This document shows positions 8,746 to 17,035 of a stretch of DNA of 64,000 bases, piece after piece. The DNA is from Bacillota bacterium (GTDB lineage Bacteria; Bacillota; Limnochordia; DTU087; JAAYGB01). How positions within the stretch are numbered: position 1 is the first letter of the stretch; each line of letters opens with the position of its first letter. The stretch lies in assembly GCA_012727955.1 (NCBI GenBank), contig JAAYGB010000047.1:1-64000 (forward strand), written 5' to 3'. The translations under genes and the position numbers were made by a program. The notes below the pieces were generated by a model that worked only from the letters and a program-made list of their open reading frames with translations, was not told where the DNA came from and did no database searches.

Positions 8746-9687
8746 ATGGCGACATTAAAGGATTTGGCGAAGAAAGAAGTGCTCATCACCGGAGGCCACC
8801 GGGCTTGCTCTGGGTGTGGCTTTCCCATTGCCATTAAGATGATTCTTTCCCAAGTGGATACACCGGTAGTGGTGGGCTGCGCCACAGGCTGTATGGAGGT
8901 GACTACCACCGTCTATCCCTACACTGCTTGGAAGCCCAACTTCATTCACAATGCCTTTGAAAACGTAGCGGCAACCATCAGTGGGGTGGAAACTGCCTAT
9001 CGCAGTCTAAAAAAGCAGGGCAAGATCGATAAGGAAATCAAGTTCATTGCCTTTGGCGGCGATGGCGGTACCTATGACATCGGCTTGCAGTCCCTGTCGG
9101 GAGCGATGGAACGGGGCCATAACATGGTCTATGTCTGCTATGACAATAACGCCTATATGAACACCGGAGTGCAGCGATCCAGTGCTACCCCCTTGGGGAC
9201 CAATACCTCCACGACACCCGCGGGAACCCAGTCCACGGGAAAACCTCAGTCTCGGAAGGACTTGACCGCGATTATGGCGGCCCATAACATTCCCTACGTA
9301 GCCCAGGCAGCCATCAGTCATTGGAACGATCTGGTCAGAAAGGCGGAGAAGGCCTTTACCGTGGAGGGACCGGCCTTTCTCAACGTCCTTACCTCCTGTC
9401 GATTGGGATGGGCCATTCCCCCAGAGGATGCCATCGATGCCGTTGACGGTGGAGTCCAGTCAAATTTCTGGCCGTTGTATGAAGTGGAGAATGGGGAATG
9501 GAAGCTGACCTTCCAGCCGCGAAAACCGCTGCCGGTAGCCGATTGGTTGAAACAGCAGGGGCGGTTTAAGCATCTCTTTCGGGGAGACCACTCCGAAGTC
9601 TTGGAGGCCATCCAAAGGGATGTCGACGAGAAATTCGCTCAGCTGTGCCGCCGCTGCGGTGTCGAGCCAAAGACCGCGGTACACTAA
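8746..9687 (+). CDS. porB: Pyruvate:ferredoxin oxidoreductase, beta subunit
   Basis: The 313-aa beta subunit binds ThDP-Mg and a [4Fe-4S] cluster. The N-terminal CSGCGFPIAIK gives the first cluster cysteines. GDGGTYDIGLQSLSGAMERG through DNNAYMNTG is the ThDP/Mg motif (GDGG...NN). The frame is open from GTG 8737, but that codon lies inside the ribosome site CAGGAGGTG (8731-8739), so ATG 8746 is the start. It is last in the operon. A bidirectional terminator lies at 9782-9828. Confidence 0.93.
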   Translation: MATLKDLAKKEVLITGGHRACSGCGFPIAIKMILSQVDTPVVVGCATGCMEVTTTVYPYTAWKPNFIHNAFENVAATISGVETAYRSLKKQGKIDKEIKFIAFGGDGGTYDIGLQSLSGAMERGHNMVYVCYDNNAYMNTGVQRSSATPLGTNTSTTPAGTQSTGKPQSRKDLTAIMAAHNIPYVAQAAISHWNDLVRKAEKAFTVEGPAFLNVLTSCRLGWAIPPEDAIDAVDGGVQSNFWPLYEVENGEWKLTFQPRKPLPVADWLKQQGRFKHLFRGDHSEVLEAIQRDVDEKFAQLCRRCGVEPKTAVH

Positions 9688-9781
9688 AGATGTGGTTAGC
9701 CGGTTGCGCAGCCAGACCGCTAGGTCCGATAGACGATGAGGGCGGCAGGTTCATATCAACGTCTTGATTTGGAAAAGCAGA

Positions 9782-9828
9782 ACAGGGGATCAAAGTCCGA
9801 CCCTTTGCGTCGCCCTTTGATCCCCTGT
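9782..9828. terminator. Bidirectional terminator between porB and the MscS-like gene
   Basis: A 14-bp perfect inverted repeat (ACAGGGGATCAAAG at 9782-9795 and its complement at 9815-9828) encloses an 18-nt loop. It sits between two converging genes and is followed by T-rich sequence on both sides. Confidence 0.75.
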
Positions 9829-9832
9829 ATCT

Positions 9833-10369
9833 TTACTGGGAATCATCCTCTTGGTAGATTGTATAGATTCCAGAGTCAACGGTACGGTTGGGGATGGTAT
9901 GTAAATTACCGTTATCGTCTCGTACCCGGGTCTTCCGGATATTCAGCTCCACCAAACGCCCTTCGATGTTACCTGCTTTGATGCGTTTGCCGATGGTCAG
10001 TTCGTCATCGCTAATGAGAAATACTCCGGCCAAGAGATCCTGGGGAACAGTATTTAGCCCTGTGGCCAAGGCGGCGCCGATGAGGGCGATGGAACCACCT
10101 AGAGCCAAGGAAAGCTGAGTCAGCCCCAGTGTATTGAGAACGGCAGCAACTCCTAGCACCCAGGCGACGAACTTGCCGGCCGACAGAAGCATAGACAAAA
10201 CCTTTGGTTCGATTTTGCCCCACCGACTTAGCCTTTGCACTAACGCGGTCAGCAGGTAGTTGAGGGCTCCGACAAAGACAACGATCGCGATGATCTGCGG
10301 TAGTTGATTGACGAAAACCCCTAACCCAGTCCGAAACTGTTGCCACAATGAAAGCTCCATTTTCATCAC
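9833..10369 (-). CDS. Compact MscS-like small-conductance mechanosensitive channel protein
   Basis: A 178-aa membrane protein with two or three hydrophobic helices. The third (about 85-110, GGSIALIGAALATGLNTVPQD) has the Gly/Ala-rich pattern of the MscS pore helix, followed by a short beta-domain (ISDDELTIGKRIKAGNIEGRLVELN...IPNRTV). It stops right after the beta domain, so the C-terminal alpha/beta cage of E. coli MscS (286 aa) is missing. No sign of a frameshift was seen. The frame opens with GTG-ATG. The Shine-Dalgarno site is weak, and the start could be the ATG one codon in. Confidence 0.75.
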   Translation of the reverse strand: MMKMELSLWQQFRTGLGVFVNQLPQIIAIVVFVGALNYLLTALVQRLSRWGKIEPKVLSMLLSAGKFVAWVLGVAAVLNTLGLTQLSLALGGSIALIGAALATGLNTVPQDLLAGVFLISDDELTIGKRIKAGNIEGRLVELNIRKTRVRDDNGNLHTIPNRTVDSGIYTIYQEDDSQ

Positions 10370-10809
10370 GAGACATCCCTAAAGAGGCCCACGACTGTCG
10401 TCGTGGGAGGAATGCGACTCGTTTCCTCCCTTCCTTTGGATTCAAGCAATTCTCTTCTTCTTGTACTGCCATCCATCTGAATCCCAGGAAATTGGCAGTA
10501 ATTGTAGTTTACTCCATGGCAGATACCTTTGCCTGCACCATCTCGTGGATCCACCAAGTCTCAAGCTCTGACCATCACTTAGGACAGTTCATCTACCTTG
10601 GTATTTTCCCCTAAAATCTGGTAGAGCTTGCAGCGATATTGCAAGCTCAAGACTCTGGCAGAAGTCCATGACTTCTTGTATTTGATTTATCACAAAAGCA
10701 TCAACATTACTTCATCGTATATTAACCGCGAAACTGCTTATATCCTTTAGACTTTGCCCTTCAAAACAGGTATGATAAACTTAGAACCATTTTTTCGGGG
10801 GAATGACAG
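10370..10809. other. 440-bp intergenic region with two inverted repeats
   Basis: No convincing gene was found on either strand. It holds the divergent upstream regions of the MscS-like gene (minus) and the MFS gene (plus). Two hairpins stand out: CCCACGAC/GTCGTGGG at 10388-10407 (4-nt loop), just upstream of the MscS-like start, and GAGCTTGCA/TGCAAGCTC at 10624-10648 (7-nt loop). A TATGAT box near 10771 could be the -10 for the transporter, without a good -35. The stretch is more A+T-rich than its neighbours. Confidence 0.5.
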
Positions 10810-12195
10810 ATGACACAGCGAGACCCTCGCGAGGACGATGGTGGTGGGGTTGTGACGAAGCGACGTCGGGGCAAATGGTCACAGATGCAAAGGGCGATGC
10901 GCTACAGCATCTGGGACGGAATGGCAGCCAACATGAGTGAAAACCTCTTTGGACCCTTCCTGTCCCTGTTTGCGCTGGAATTGGGTGCGACGAAGGCTCA
11001 GATTGGTCTGTTAAGTTCATTACCTAGTTTGTTAGGCAATATTGCTCAGATCCCGGCCGCGATGCTTACTGAACGCTTGGGCCGTCGGAAGATATTGACG
11101 GTATGGTCGGCGATTGGAGCCCGGTTGTGTCTTTTGGCGACGGTGTTTATTCCCTTCTTGTTTGGCAGTGAGTTTAATCTGATAGGTCTGTTCATTTTTC
11201 TTGTGGCAATGCGGGGCTTTGTCAACAGCCTGGGAGTGCCGGCTTGGACATCGATCATGGCTGATATCAGCCCGGTGGAGTCACGGGGTGCCTTTTTCTC
11301 CACTCGCAACATTCTCTCAGGGATGACGGGGTTTGCCGGTACCCTGTTGGCGGGGTGGATTATCCGAACCTATGGTTTCCCGGGAGGATATCAACGGTCC
11401 TTTTTCCTAGCCTTTCTCACCGGGGTACTTGCTATTTACTTCTTTGCCCGGATTCCCGTTCAGGAACCGGGGCCAAAAAAGGCAAGGATAGCTGAGGAAG
11501 CAGCAGAAACTGAAGAGCCGGCAGAACCAAAACTAACCCTTAGGCAGAAGTGGAACAGAGCTCTGGATGCCTTTTCACAACACGCTAATTTCCGGAAGTA
11601 TTGTTTCACCTCGATCTTCTGGCAATTCTCCGTTTCCCTCGGCGGTCCCATGGTAGCCGTTCACTTTGCCGAGAACCTCGGTGGTACCCCGGCGCAATGG
11701 AGTATCGCCAGCTCTGCTGGGTTGGTGGCCGGTATCCTCTTTCAGAAGTACTGGGGACGGTTAGCCGATCGCTTCGGACCTAAGAACGTGATGAAATTCG
11801 CTGGAATCCCCGCTGCGGCATTGCCGTGGATATGGTTGGCGATACCCATCCCTCAGTTAGGGTTTATTGCTAGTTTTATTGGCCAGTTTGGCTGGAGTGG
11901 GTATAACCTAGCGGCCTTCAACTTGATCCTGGAGTTGACTCCCGATGCCAGCCGCTCCACCTATGTGGGCGTGTACAACACGATGGCGGGAATCAGTGCC
12001 GCTATCAGCCCAGTGATCGGAGGAGTGTTGGCGGAGCACATCGGGATGTACTGGGTGTTGTTTCTTTCCGGTCTTTTGCGGTTTGTAGCTTTCCTGGTGT
12101 TTGTGTTCAATGTCGACGATACTCGGTCTACACCGATGCGTTGGTCCGACATGTTTCCGGATGCCTTGAGACCGAGGCAAAAACTCGCCGGGTAA
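10810..12195 (+). CDS. Major facilitator superfamily transporter
   Basis: A 461-aa inner-membrane protein with about 12 predicted hydrophobic helices after a basic cytoplasmic N terminus of ~30 residues. The loop 2-3 signature appears as ERLGRRKILTVWSAIGAR, and a second copy as GRLADRFGPKNVMKF in the second half. A charged central loop (about 215-260, rich in Glu/Ala/Lys) separates the two six-helix bundles. The substrate cannot be told from sequence. Resemblance to multidrug/sugar-efflux-like MFS proteins is only general. GGGGGAATGACAG precedes the ATG. The serS T-box promoter begins only a few bases after its stop. Confidence 0.85.
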   Translation: MTQRDPREDDGGGVVTKRRRGKWSQMQRAMRYSIWDGMAANMSENLFGPFLSLFALELGATKAQIGLLSSLPSLLGNIAQIPAAMLTERLGRRKILTVWSAIGARLCLLATVFIPFLFGSEFNLIGLFIFLVAMRGFVNSLGVPAWTSIMADISPVESRGAFFSTRNILSGMTGFAGTLLAGWIIRTYGFPGGYQRSFFLAFLTGVLAIYFFARIPVQEPGPKKARIAEEAAETEEPAEPKLTLRQKWNRALDAFSQHANFRKYCFTSIFWQFSVSLGGPMVAVHFAENLGGTPAQWSIASSAGLVAGILFQKYWGRLADRFGPKNVMKFAGIPAAALPWIWLAIPIPQLGFIASFIGQFGWSGYNLAAFNLILELTPDASRSTYVGVYNTMAGISAAISPVIGGVLAEHIGMYWVLFLSGLLRFVAFLVFVFNVDDTRSTPMRWSDMFPDALRPRQKLAG

Positions 12196-12199
12196 ACGG

Positions 12200-12228
12200 T
12201 AGACAATTAGGTTATAATGCCATATAAT
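12200..12228 (+). promoter_or_regulatory. Sigma-A-type promoter of the serS T-box leader
   Basis: TAGACA (12200-12205), 17-bp spacer, TATAAT (12223-12228). Transcription would start near 12235, just before the T-box stem I. Confidence 0.75.
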
Positions 12229-12235
12229 AGACGCA

Positions 12236-12484
12236 AATCCGATGCAGGGGAATAGATGGAAGTCCGGTGCCCTCAGAGAGTCGGCGGCAGGTGTGAGCCG
12301 ACCACCGCTTCATCGATCCACCCCGAAGGGAGACACCGATGAGGTGGTCCGGGTCAGCCCGTTATCGCGACAAAGGGACGTTACCGTCTACTCGTAGGAT
12401 CAGAAGAGCTAGGAGTTAGAGGTAGCGTAATTTGGGTGGCACCGCGGATAACTCTCCGTCCCATAGGGACCGGGGAGTTTTTTT
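12236..12484 (+). promoter_or_regulatory. T-box leader (serine) with terminator/antiterminator
   Basis: This is a T-box riboswitch controlling serS by sensing uncharged tRNA-Ser. The T-box itself is TGGGTGGCACCGCGG at 12433-12447. The intrinsic terminator is the stem 12450-12462/12466-12479 followed by a run of T. Stem I can be folded: 12255-12269 pairs with 12303-12314, which places GATCCA (12315-12320) in the specifier loop with the codon TCC (Ser) at 12317-12319 followed by A. AGAGAG and the GGTG apical element are also present. Uncharged tRNA-Ser with anticodon GGA would favour the antiterminator and allow serS transcription. The specifier assignment is my own folding by eye. Confidence 0.9.
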
Positions 12485-12535
12485 ATTTCCGAATTTGAGG
12501 ATGAGACAAAGTACCTACAGGAAGAGGTGGAAGAC

Positions 12536-13810
12536 ATGCTAGACCTAAGATGGATTCGCGAGAACGTTGCTGAGGTCAAAGAGGCCATGGCTAAGAGGGG
12601 AACCGACGTCTCCGTCGATGGGCTCCTGCAAGCCGATGAGCGCCGCAGAGCACTGCTTAGGGAGACTGAGGAACTAAAGGCGCGACGCAACACCGTCTCT
12701 CAGGAAGTGGCGAAGAGAAAAAAGGCCAGGGAAGATGCCGATGACATCATTGCAGAGATGCGCGAGGTATCGGACCGGATTAAGACCCTAGATCAAGAGT
12801 TGAAGGAAGTTGAACAGGAAATCTCTGATACCCTGTTGTTGATTCCCAACATTCCCCACCCCTCGGTTCCCGAAGGTAGCGATGATAGCGATAACCTGGA
12901 AATTACCCGCTGGGGAGAGCCTCGCCAGTTCTCCTTTGAACCTAAGGCCCACTGGGATTTGGGAGTAGATCTCGATGGGATCGATTTTGAACGGGCCGGG
13001 AAAGTAACGGGTGCTCGCTTTGCTTTCTTGAAACAGGGCATCGCTCGGCTGGAACGGGCCTTGGCCAACTTTATGCTCAACCTACACGTCGATAAGCATG
13101 GTTATCAGGAGGTGCAGCCGCCCTACATCGTCAACAGTGCCAGCATGACCGGGACCGGTCAGCTGCCGAAGTTTGCCGAAGATTCCTTCCGGCTCGAGGG
13201 CACCGATTATTGGCTGATTCCCACCTCAGAGGTACCGGTCACAAACATCTATCGAGGCGAGATTCTCGATGGGGAACAGCTTCCCATCTACTTTACCGCA
13301 TTGTCGGCTTGCTTCCGGTCGGAGGCAGGATCCCACGGTCGGGATACCCGGGGCCTAATCCGGATGCACCAGTTCAATAAGGTAGAACTGGTCAAATTTG
13401 TGCGGCCGGAAACCTCCTATGATGAACTGGAGAAGCTAACGGCCGATGCCCGGGAAGTCCTGGAGCTATTGGGTCTGCCCTATCGAGTAGTGAAGCTGTG
13501 TACCGGTGACCTGGGCTTTAGTAGTGCCATGACCTATGACATAGAGGTCTGGATGCCCAGTTATGGTCGATATGTTGAGATCTCAAGCTGCAGCAACTTC
13601 GAGGACTACCAGGCCCGTCGGGCCAATATTCGGTTCCGTCCAGAGCCGGGGGCAAAACCGGAGTTTGTCCATACCCTCAATGGCTCGGGTCTAGCCGTTG
13701 GCCGAACCCTAGCCGCGGTGATGGAAAACTACCAGCTACCCGATGGCAGCATCGAGGTACCTGAAGTCTTACGCCCCTACATGGGTGGAATGGAGATTAT
13801 TAAGAGATAG
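12536..13810 (+). CDS. serS: Seryl-tRNA synthetase
   Basis: A 424-aa class II synthetase that charges tRNA-Ser (and tRNA-Sec where present). The N-terminal arm (about residues 30-100) is a long antiparallel coiled coil that grips the tRNA variable arm. Motif 2 is [21 protein letters not shown] and motif 3 is [22 protein letters not shown] 12536 follows AGGAAGAGGTGG and matches the family start [10 protein letters not shown]. The GTG nine bases earlier is less likely. It is controlled by the T-box leader just upstream, and a tRNA-Ser gene follows. Confidence 0.95.
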   Translation: MLDLRWIRENVAEVKEAMAKRGTDVSVDGLLQADERRRALLRETEELKARRNTVSQEVAKRKKAREDADDIIAEMREVSDRIKTLDQELKEVEQEISDTLLLIPNIPHPSVPEGSDDSDNLEITRWGEPRQFSFEPKAHWDLGVDLDGIDFERAGKVTGARFAFLKQGIARLERALANFMLNLHVDKHGYQEVQPPYIVNSASMTGTGQLPKFAEDSFRLEGTDYWLIPTSEVPVTNIYRGEILDGEQLPIYFTALSACFRSEAGSHGRDTRGLIRMHQFNKVELVKFVRPETSYDELEKLTADAREVLELLGLPYRVVKLCTGDLGFSSAMTYDIEVWMPSYGRYVEISSCSNFEDYQARRANIRFRPEPGAKPEFVHTLNGSGLAVGRTLAAVMENYQLPDGSIEVPEVLRPYMGGMEIIKR

Positions 13811-13819
13811 CAGGATAGT

Positions 13820-13856
13820 GGGGATGTCGGCAAGGGTATAGCTTGCCGGCATCCCC
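13820..13856 (+). terminator. Hairpin after serS
   Basis: GGGGATGTCGGCAAG (13820-13834) pairs with CTTGCCGGCATCCCC (13842-13856). It lacks a clear T-run, so termination may be weak or Rho-assisted. Confidence 0.5.
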
Positions 13857-13870
13857 ATCCCGCCGTTTCA

Positions 13871-13900
13871 TTGACAGTCAGCGGCGGCGAATGATATAAT
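13871..13900 (+). promoter_or_regulatory. Consensus promoter of tRNA-Ser
   Basis: TTGACA (13871-13876), 18-bp spacer, TATAAT (13895-13900). Both hexamers are perfect and the tRNA begins 12 nt downstream. Confidence 0.85.
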
Positions 13901-13912
13901 AATTAAGTGCTT

Positions 13913-14002
13913 GGAGGGGTGTCAGAGCGGTTGAATGAGGCGGTCTTGAAAACCGTTGAGGGTTTACGCCCTCCGTGGGTTCGAATCCCACCCCCTCCGC
14001 CA
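13913..14002 (+). tRNA. tRNA-Ser (anticodon UGA)
   Basis: A 90-nt class II tRNA with a long variable arm. The acceptor stem is GGAGGGG/CCCCTCC with discriminator G and an encoded CCA (14000-14002). The anticodon loop CTTGAAA gives anticodon TGA at 13947-13949 (reads UCA and related codons). The T-loop GGTTCGAATCC is canonical. The variable arm GAGGGTTTACGCCCTC forms a stem. Confidence 0.95.
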
Positions 14003-14017
14003 TATTTTCTGAGTATG

Positions 14018-14044
14018 CCGGAAGCTGCCTGCTTCCGGTTTTTT
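14018..14044 (+). terminator. Terminator of tRNA-Ser
   Basis: CCGGAAGC (14018-14025), 5-nt loop, GCTTCCGG (14031-14038), then six T. Confidence 0.9.
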
Positions 14045-14144
14045 GATCTAGTGGAAAAACCAGTAAATCCGTGCTCTGATGCACGGGACAGGTTTATTTG
14101 GTACACTAGGAGGGGTTGATCTCGATTGAGAGGACGAATATGCA

Positions 14145-15959
14145 ATGCAATTGCGTAATATTGCTATTATAGCCCACGTAGACCACGGTAAGACTACCCT
14201 GGTTGATGGGATTCTACGTCAGACTGGGGTCTTTCGTCACCATGAGCAGGTGCAAGAGCGAGTCCTGGACTCCGACGACATTGAGCGGGAGCGGGGTATC
14301 ACCATTTTTTCTAAGAACACCGCTGTTCTTTATGGTGATTACAAGATTAACATCGTCGATACTCCCGGTCACGCGGATTTCGGCGGTGAGGTAGAGCGGA
14401 TCCTGGGGATGGTTGATGGAGCATTGTTGGTAGTAGATGCCTTTGAAGGTCCGATGCCCCAGACTCGGTTTGTGCTGCAGAAGGCCCTAGCCAAGAGGGT
14501 GAAGCCCCTGGTGGTGGTCAACAAGGTTGACCGCAGTGACGCTCGTCCCTACGAGGTAGTCGATGAGGTTCTGGACCTGTTCATCGATCTGGGAGCCGAT
14601 GGAGACCTCCTAGAATTTCCGGTGCTCTATGCTGTGGCCCGTGCCGGGATTGTCTCTCCAGACCTCGATGAAGTTCTATCCGGTTTGGCCAGCGGACAGG
14701 GTTCCGTCCGACCTCTCCTCGATACAATTGTGCAAGAGGTACCGGCGCCCAAGGGAGACGCTGATAACCCCTTGCAGCTCTTGGTGAGTAACTTAGATTA
14801 CGATCCCTACATTGGCCAGATTGCCATCGGTCGCATTCAGGAGGGGAAATTGACCCGGGGCCAGACGGTCAGCGTCGTGCGTGGAGGTACCGATAAGCTA
14901 GAGACAGCTCGTGTAGGTCAGGTTTATTCCTTTGCCAACCTGCAGCGGGTGGAAGCCGATGTGGCAGTGGCGGGAGATATTGTTGCCGTTTCTGGGATCG
15001 ACAAAATCGCTATCGGCGATACCATCGCCGACGCGGATGACCCAGTACCCTTGCCTCCGGTGGAGGTAGACTCCCCGACCTTGACGATGCTCTTTCGGGT
15101 CAACGATAGTCCCTTTGCCGGCCGAGAGGGCGAATTCCTGACATCTCGTCATCTGAAAGACCGACTGGAACGAGAAACCAAGAACAACGTGGCTCTGCGC
15201 GTAAGGGCAACGGATAGCCCCGATGTCTTTGAGGTCTCGGGACGGGGAGAGCTGCATCTGTCGATTCTGTTGGAGAACATGCGCCGGGAAGGCTATGAAC
15301 TGGCGGTCTCCAAGCCTATGGCAGTCACCAAAGAAACAGAAGATGGACTGTACGAGCCCCTGGAGCAGCTGGTAATTGATGTTCCCAGTGAGTTCATGGG
15401 AACAGTCATCGAGAAACTCGGGACCCGCAAGGGTGAGCTCGTTAACATGCAGCACATGGCCGATGATCGGGTGAAGTTGGAGTTTATCGTTCCCACTCGG
15501 GGCTTGATTGGCTTCAATTCTCAGTTCTTGACGGACACCAAGGGTAACGGAGTGATGTACTACAGTTTCCACGGATATGGCCCCTATCGGGGGGAAATCG
15601 TCCAGCGCACCACCGGTGCCCTGGTGGCCTGGGAGGCTGGAGTGGCTACTACCTATGCCATCAGCAACATCCAGGAACGAGGTACCCTGTTTATTCGTCC
15701 GGGAACGGAAGTTTACGAGGGAATGATCATCGGAGAGCATTCCCGAGAAGGGGATCTGGATGTGAATGTTGCCCGGCAAAGGCATGTGACCAACATCCGC
15801 TCCTCCACCAAGGAAATCGCGGTCAAGCTCGACGAGCCTCGGATCCTGACCCTTGAGGAAGCCTTGGCCTTCATTGCTGAAGACGAGTTGGTGGAGATTA
15901 CCCCGAAGAGTTTGCGTTTGCGCAAGTTGATCTTGAATAAGAGCAAGCGGAACAAATAG
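14145..15959 (+). CDS. typA: Translational GTPase TypA/BipA
   Basis: A ribosome-associated GTPase involved in stress and cold adaptation and in ribosome assembly in other bacteria. At 604 aa it is the usual length. The P-loop is [13 protein letters not shown] (about residues 9-21), G2/G3 are [12 protein letters not shown] and [14 protein letters not shown], and G4 is NKVDR. The C-terminal TypA-specific domain is intact ([20 protein letters not shown]). GAGAGGACGA precedes ATG 14145. A hairpin (TCCGTGC/GCACGGG, 14068-14087) lies in the leader. It is a single gene, closed by the hairpin at 15962-15996. Confidence 0.95.
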   Translation: MQLRNIAIIAHVDHGKTTLVDGILRQTGVFRHHEQVQERVLDSDDIERERGITIFSKNTAVLYGDYKINIVDTPGHADFGGEVERILGMVDGALLVVDAFEGPMPQTRFVLQKALAKRVKPLVVVNKVDRSDARPYEVVDEVLDLFIDLGADGDLLEFPVLYAVARAGIVSPDLDEVLSGLASGQGSVRPLLDTIVQEVPAPKGDADNPLQLLVSNLDYDPYIGQIAIGRIQEGKLTRGQTVSVVRGGTDKLETARVGQVYSFANLQRVEADVAVAGDIVAVSGIDKIAIGDTIADADDPVPLPPVEVDSPTLTMLFRVNDSPFAGREGEFLTSRHLKDRLERETKNNVALRVRATDSPDVFEVSGRGELHLSILLENMRREGYELAVSKPMAVTKETEDGLYEPLEQLVIDVPSEFMGTVIEKLGTRKGELVNMQHMADDRVKLEFIVPTRGLIGFNSQFLTDTKGNGVMYYSFHGYGPYRGEIVQRTTGALVAWEAGVATTYAISNIQERGTLFIRPGTEVYEGMIIGEHSREGDLDVNVARQRHVTNIRSSTKEIAVKLDEPRILTLEEALAFIAEDELVEITPKSLRLRKLILNKSKRNK

Positions 15960-15961
15960 CA

Positions 15962-15996
15962 AAGAAGCGAGCCCATGGATGCTGGACTCGCCTCTT
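15962..15996. terminator. Bidirectional terminator between typA and a tiny minus-strand gene
   Basis: AAGAAGCGAG (15962-15971) pairs with CTCGCCTCTT (15987-15996) with one mismatch-like G-U pair. A/T-rich flanks lie on the typA side. It separates converging genes. Confidence 0.55.
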
Positions 15997-16027
15997 CGCA
16001 GCTGCGACTCAGAGAGAATCGATTTCC

Positions 16028-16135
16028 CTAGTAGCCGAATCCCAAGCCACCGAAGAGTAGCAGGATCAGGACTAGAAAGACGATAAACGCGAAGGAACCA
16101 TCTTTTCCGCCGAAGAATTCAGCGTTAGCAGCCAT
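16028..16135 (-). CDS. Tiny YjcZ-like membrane peptide (35 aa)
   Basis: This minus-strand ORF encodes 35 aa: a short polar N terminus (MAANAEFFGGKDGS), one hydrophobic helix (FAFIVFLVLILLLF) and GGLGFGY. A perfect GGAGGTG site (complement of 16141-16147) sits 5 nt before the ATG, which strongly supports translation. The layout resembles the YjcZ family of tiny sporulation-associated membrane peptides of Bacillota. That is similarity by pattern, not proof. The likely location is the cell or spore membrane. No clear sigma-A promoter is seen in the 190-bp upstream gap. A CATAGTATG segment there loosely recalls a sporulation -10 element, but is not convincing. Confidence 0.7.
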   Translation of the reverse strand: MAANAEFFGGKDGSFAFIVFLVLILLLFGGLGFGY

Positions 16136-16274
16136 GTTTGCACCTCCAAATGAGTTGGTCAGGGAGTACATTTCATACTATGAAGAAGTGTACCGGCTTG
16201 GTCTAGGATAGGGGTACTCTTTTCAAAAAGTTGTTCCGACTGGGATTGTTCGCCGGTTTCGCTAGAATGTGATT

Positions 16275-16302
16275 TTGACAACAAAGGTGCCCGCGGTATA
16301 AA
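16275..16302 (+). promoter_or_regulatory. Promoter of the DedA-family gene
   Basis: TTGACA (16275-16280), 16-bp spacer, TATAAA (16297-16302), about 27 bp before the GTG start. Confidence 0.7.
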
Positions 16303-16328
16303 ATAGCATTACCTGTCGCTATGCATCT

Positions 16329-17012
16329 GTGGGATTCGGTTGGGTTTGGAGGAAGGTGAGGACAACGACTGTAGAGACTGTAATTAGCTTTATCGCTGGC
16401 ATGGGATTAGGTGGACTGCTGCTGGCAATGGCCTTAGAGGGTTCGTCACTGCCCTTTCCGGGAATGGCAGTGGTATTGGCCTTTGGATATGCCCTGCAAC
16501 CGGACCTGGCTCAACTACCGATTATAGCCCTTTTGATGAGTCTAGCGTATACCGGTGCTTCCTATATTGCCTACGGCATCGGTAGGAAGATGGAGCAACA
16601 GATTCGCAAACGCTACGCCAAACCACTGGACAAAGCACAGAAGTGGTTCTGTAAATATGGCGATTGGAGCATTGCTCTGCTGCGTCCCTTTGGATTGGGG
16701 AATTATGTATCCTATATTGGTGGGATGAGCAGGGTGCATCCCGTGAAGTACGGGATCTACACTTTGATGGGGATTTATCCCTGGTCCTTGGCAATGCTCT
16801 GGCTGGGTCGTGTCTCCCGGGGAGGCGGCGAGGTAGTCAAGGAGCTGCTGTGGAGCCATCGTTGTTTGCTCGTAACGGTCCTGGCTGTCATAGTGGCAAT
16901 TGGAGTGGCTGTACTCGGGACCGGAAGACCCCTGACTCGTAAGTCAAGGCCTAGACAGCCCAAGGGAAAGATAAACAGGGTCAATATAGTAGAAGCAAAG
17001 GGGGAACATTGA
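16329..17012 (+). CDS. DedA family (SNARE-associated/VTT domain) membrane protein
   Basis: A 227-aa membrane protein with four or five hydrophobic segments. The VTT/DedA signature is visible as EGSSLPFPGMAVVLAFGY near residue 40 and as RPFGLGNYVSYIGGMSRV near 120. DedA proteins flip phospholipids or undecaprenyl phosphate. The exact substrate here is unknown. The start is uncertain: the GTG at 16329 lacks a good site, while GGAGGAAGG at 16348-16356 suggests a start further in, at or after 16356. The protein would then begin just before TVETVISF. The stop lies inside the loop of the following terminator. Confidence 0.8.
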   Translation: MGFGWVWRKVRTTTVETVISFIAGMGLGGLLLAMALEGSSLPFPGMAVVLAFGYALQPDLAQLPIIALLMSLAYTGASYIAYGIGRKMEQQIRKRYAKPLDKAQKWFCKYGDWSIALLRPFGLGNYVSYIGGMSRVHPVKYGIYTLMGIYPWSLAMLWLGRVSRGGGEVVKELLWSHRCLLVTVLAVIVAIGVAVLGTGRPLTRKSRPRQPKGKINRVNIVEAKGEH

Positions 17013-17035
17013 AGTTCCCCCTTCAGTATTTTTAG
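17000..17035. terminator. Bidirectional terminator between DedA and ABC exporter genes
   Basis: GGGGGAAC (17000-17007), 6-nt loop containing the DedA stop, GTTCCCCC (17014-17021), then TTCAGTATTTTT. Confidence 0.8.
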
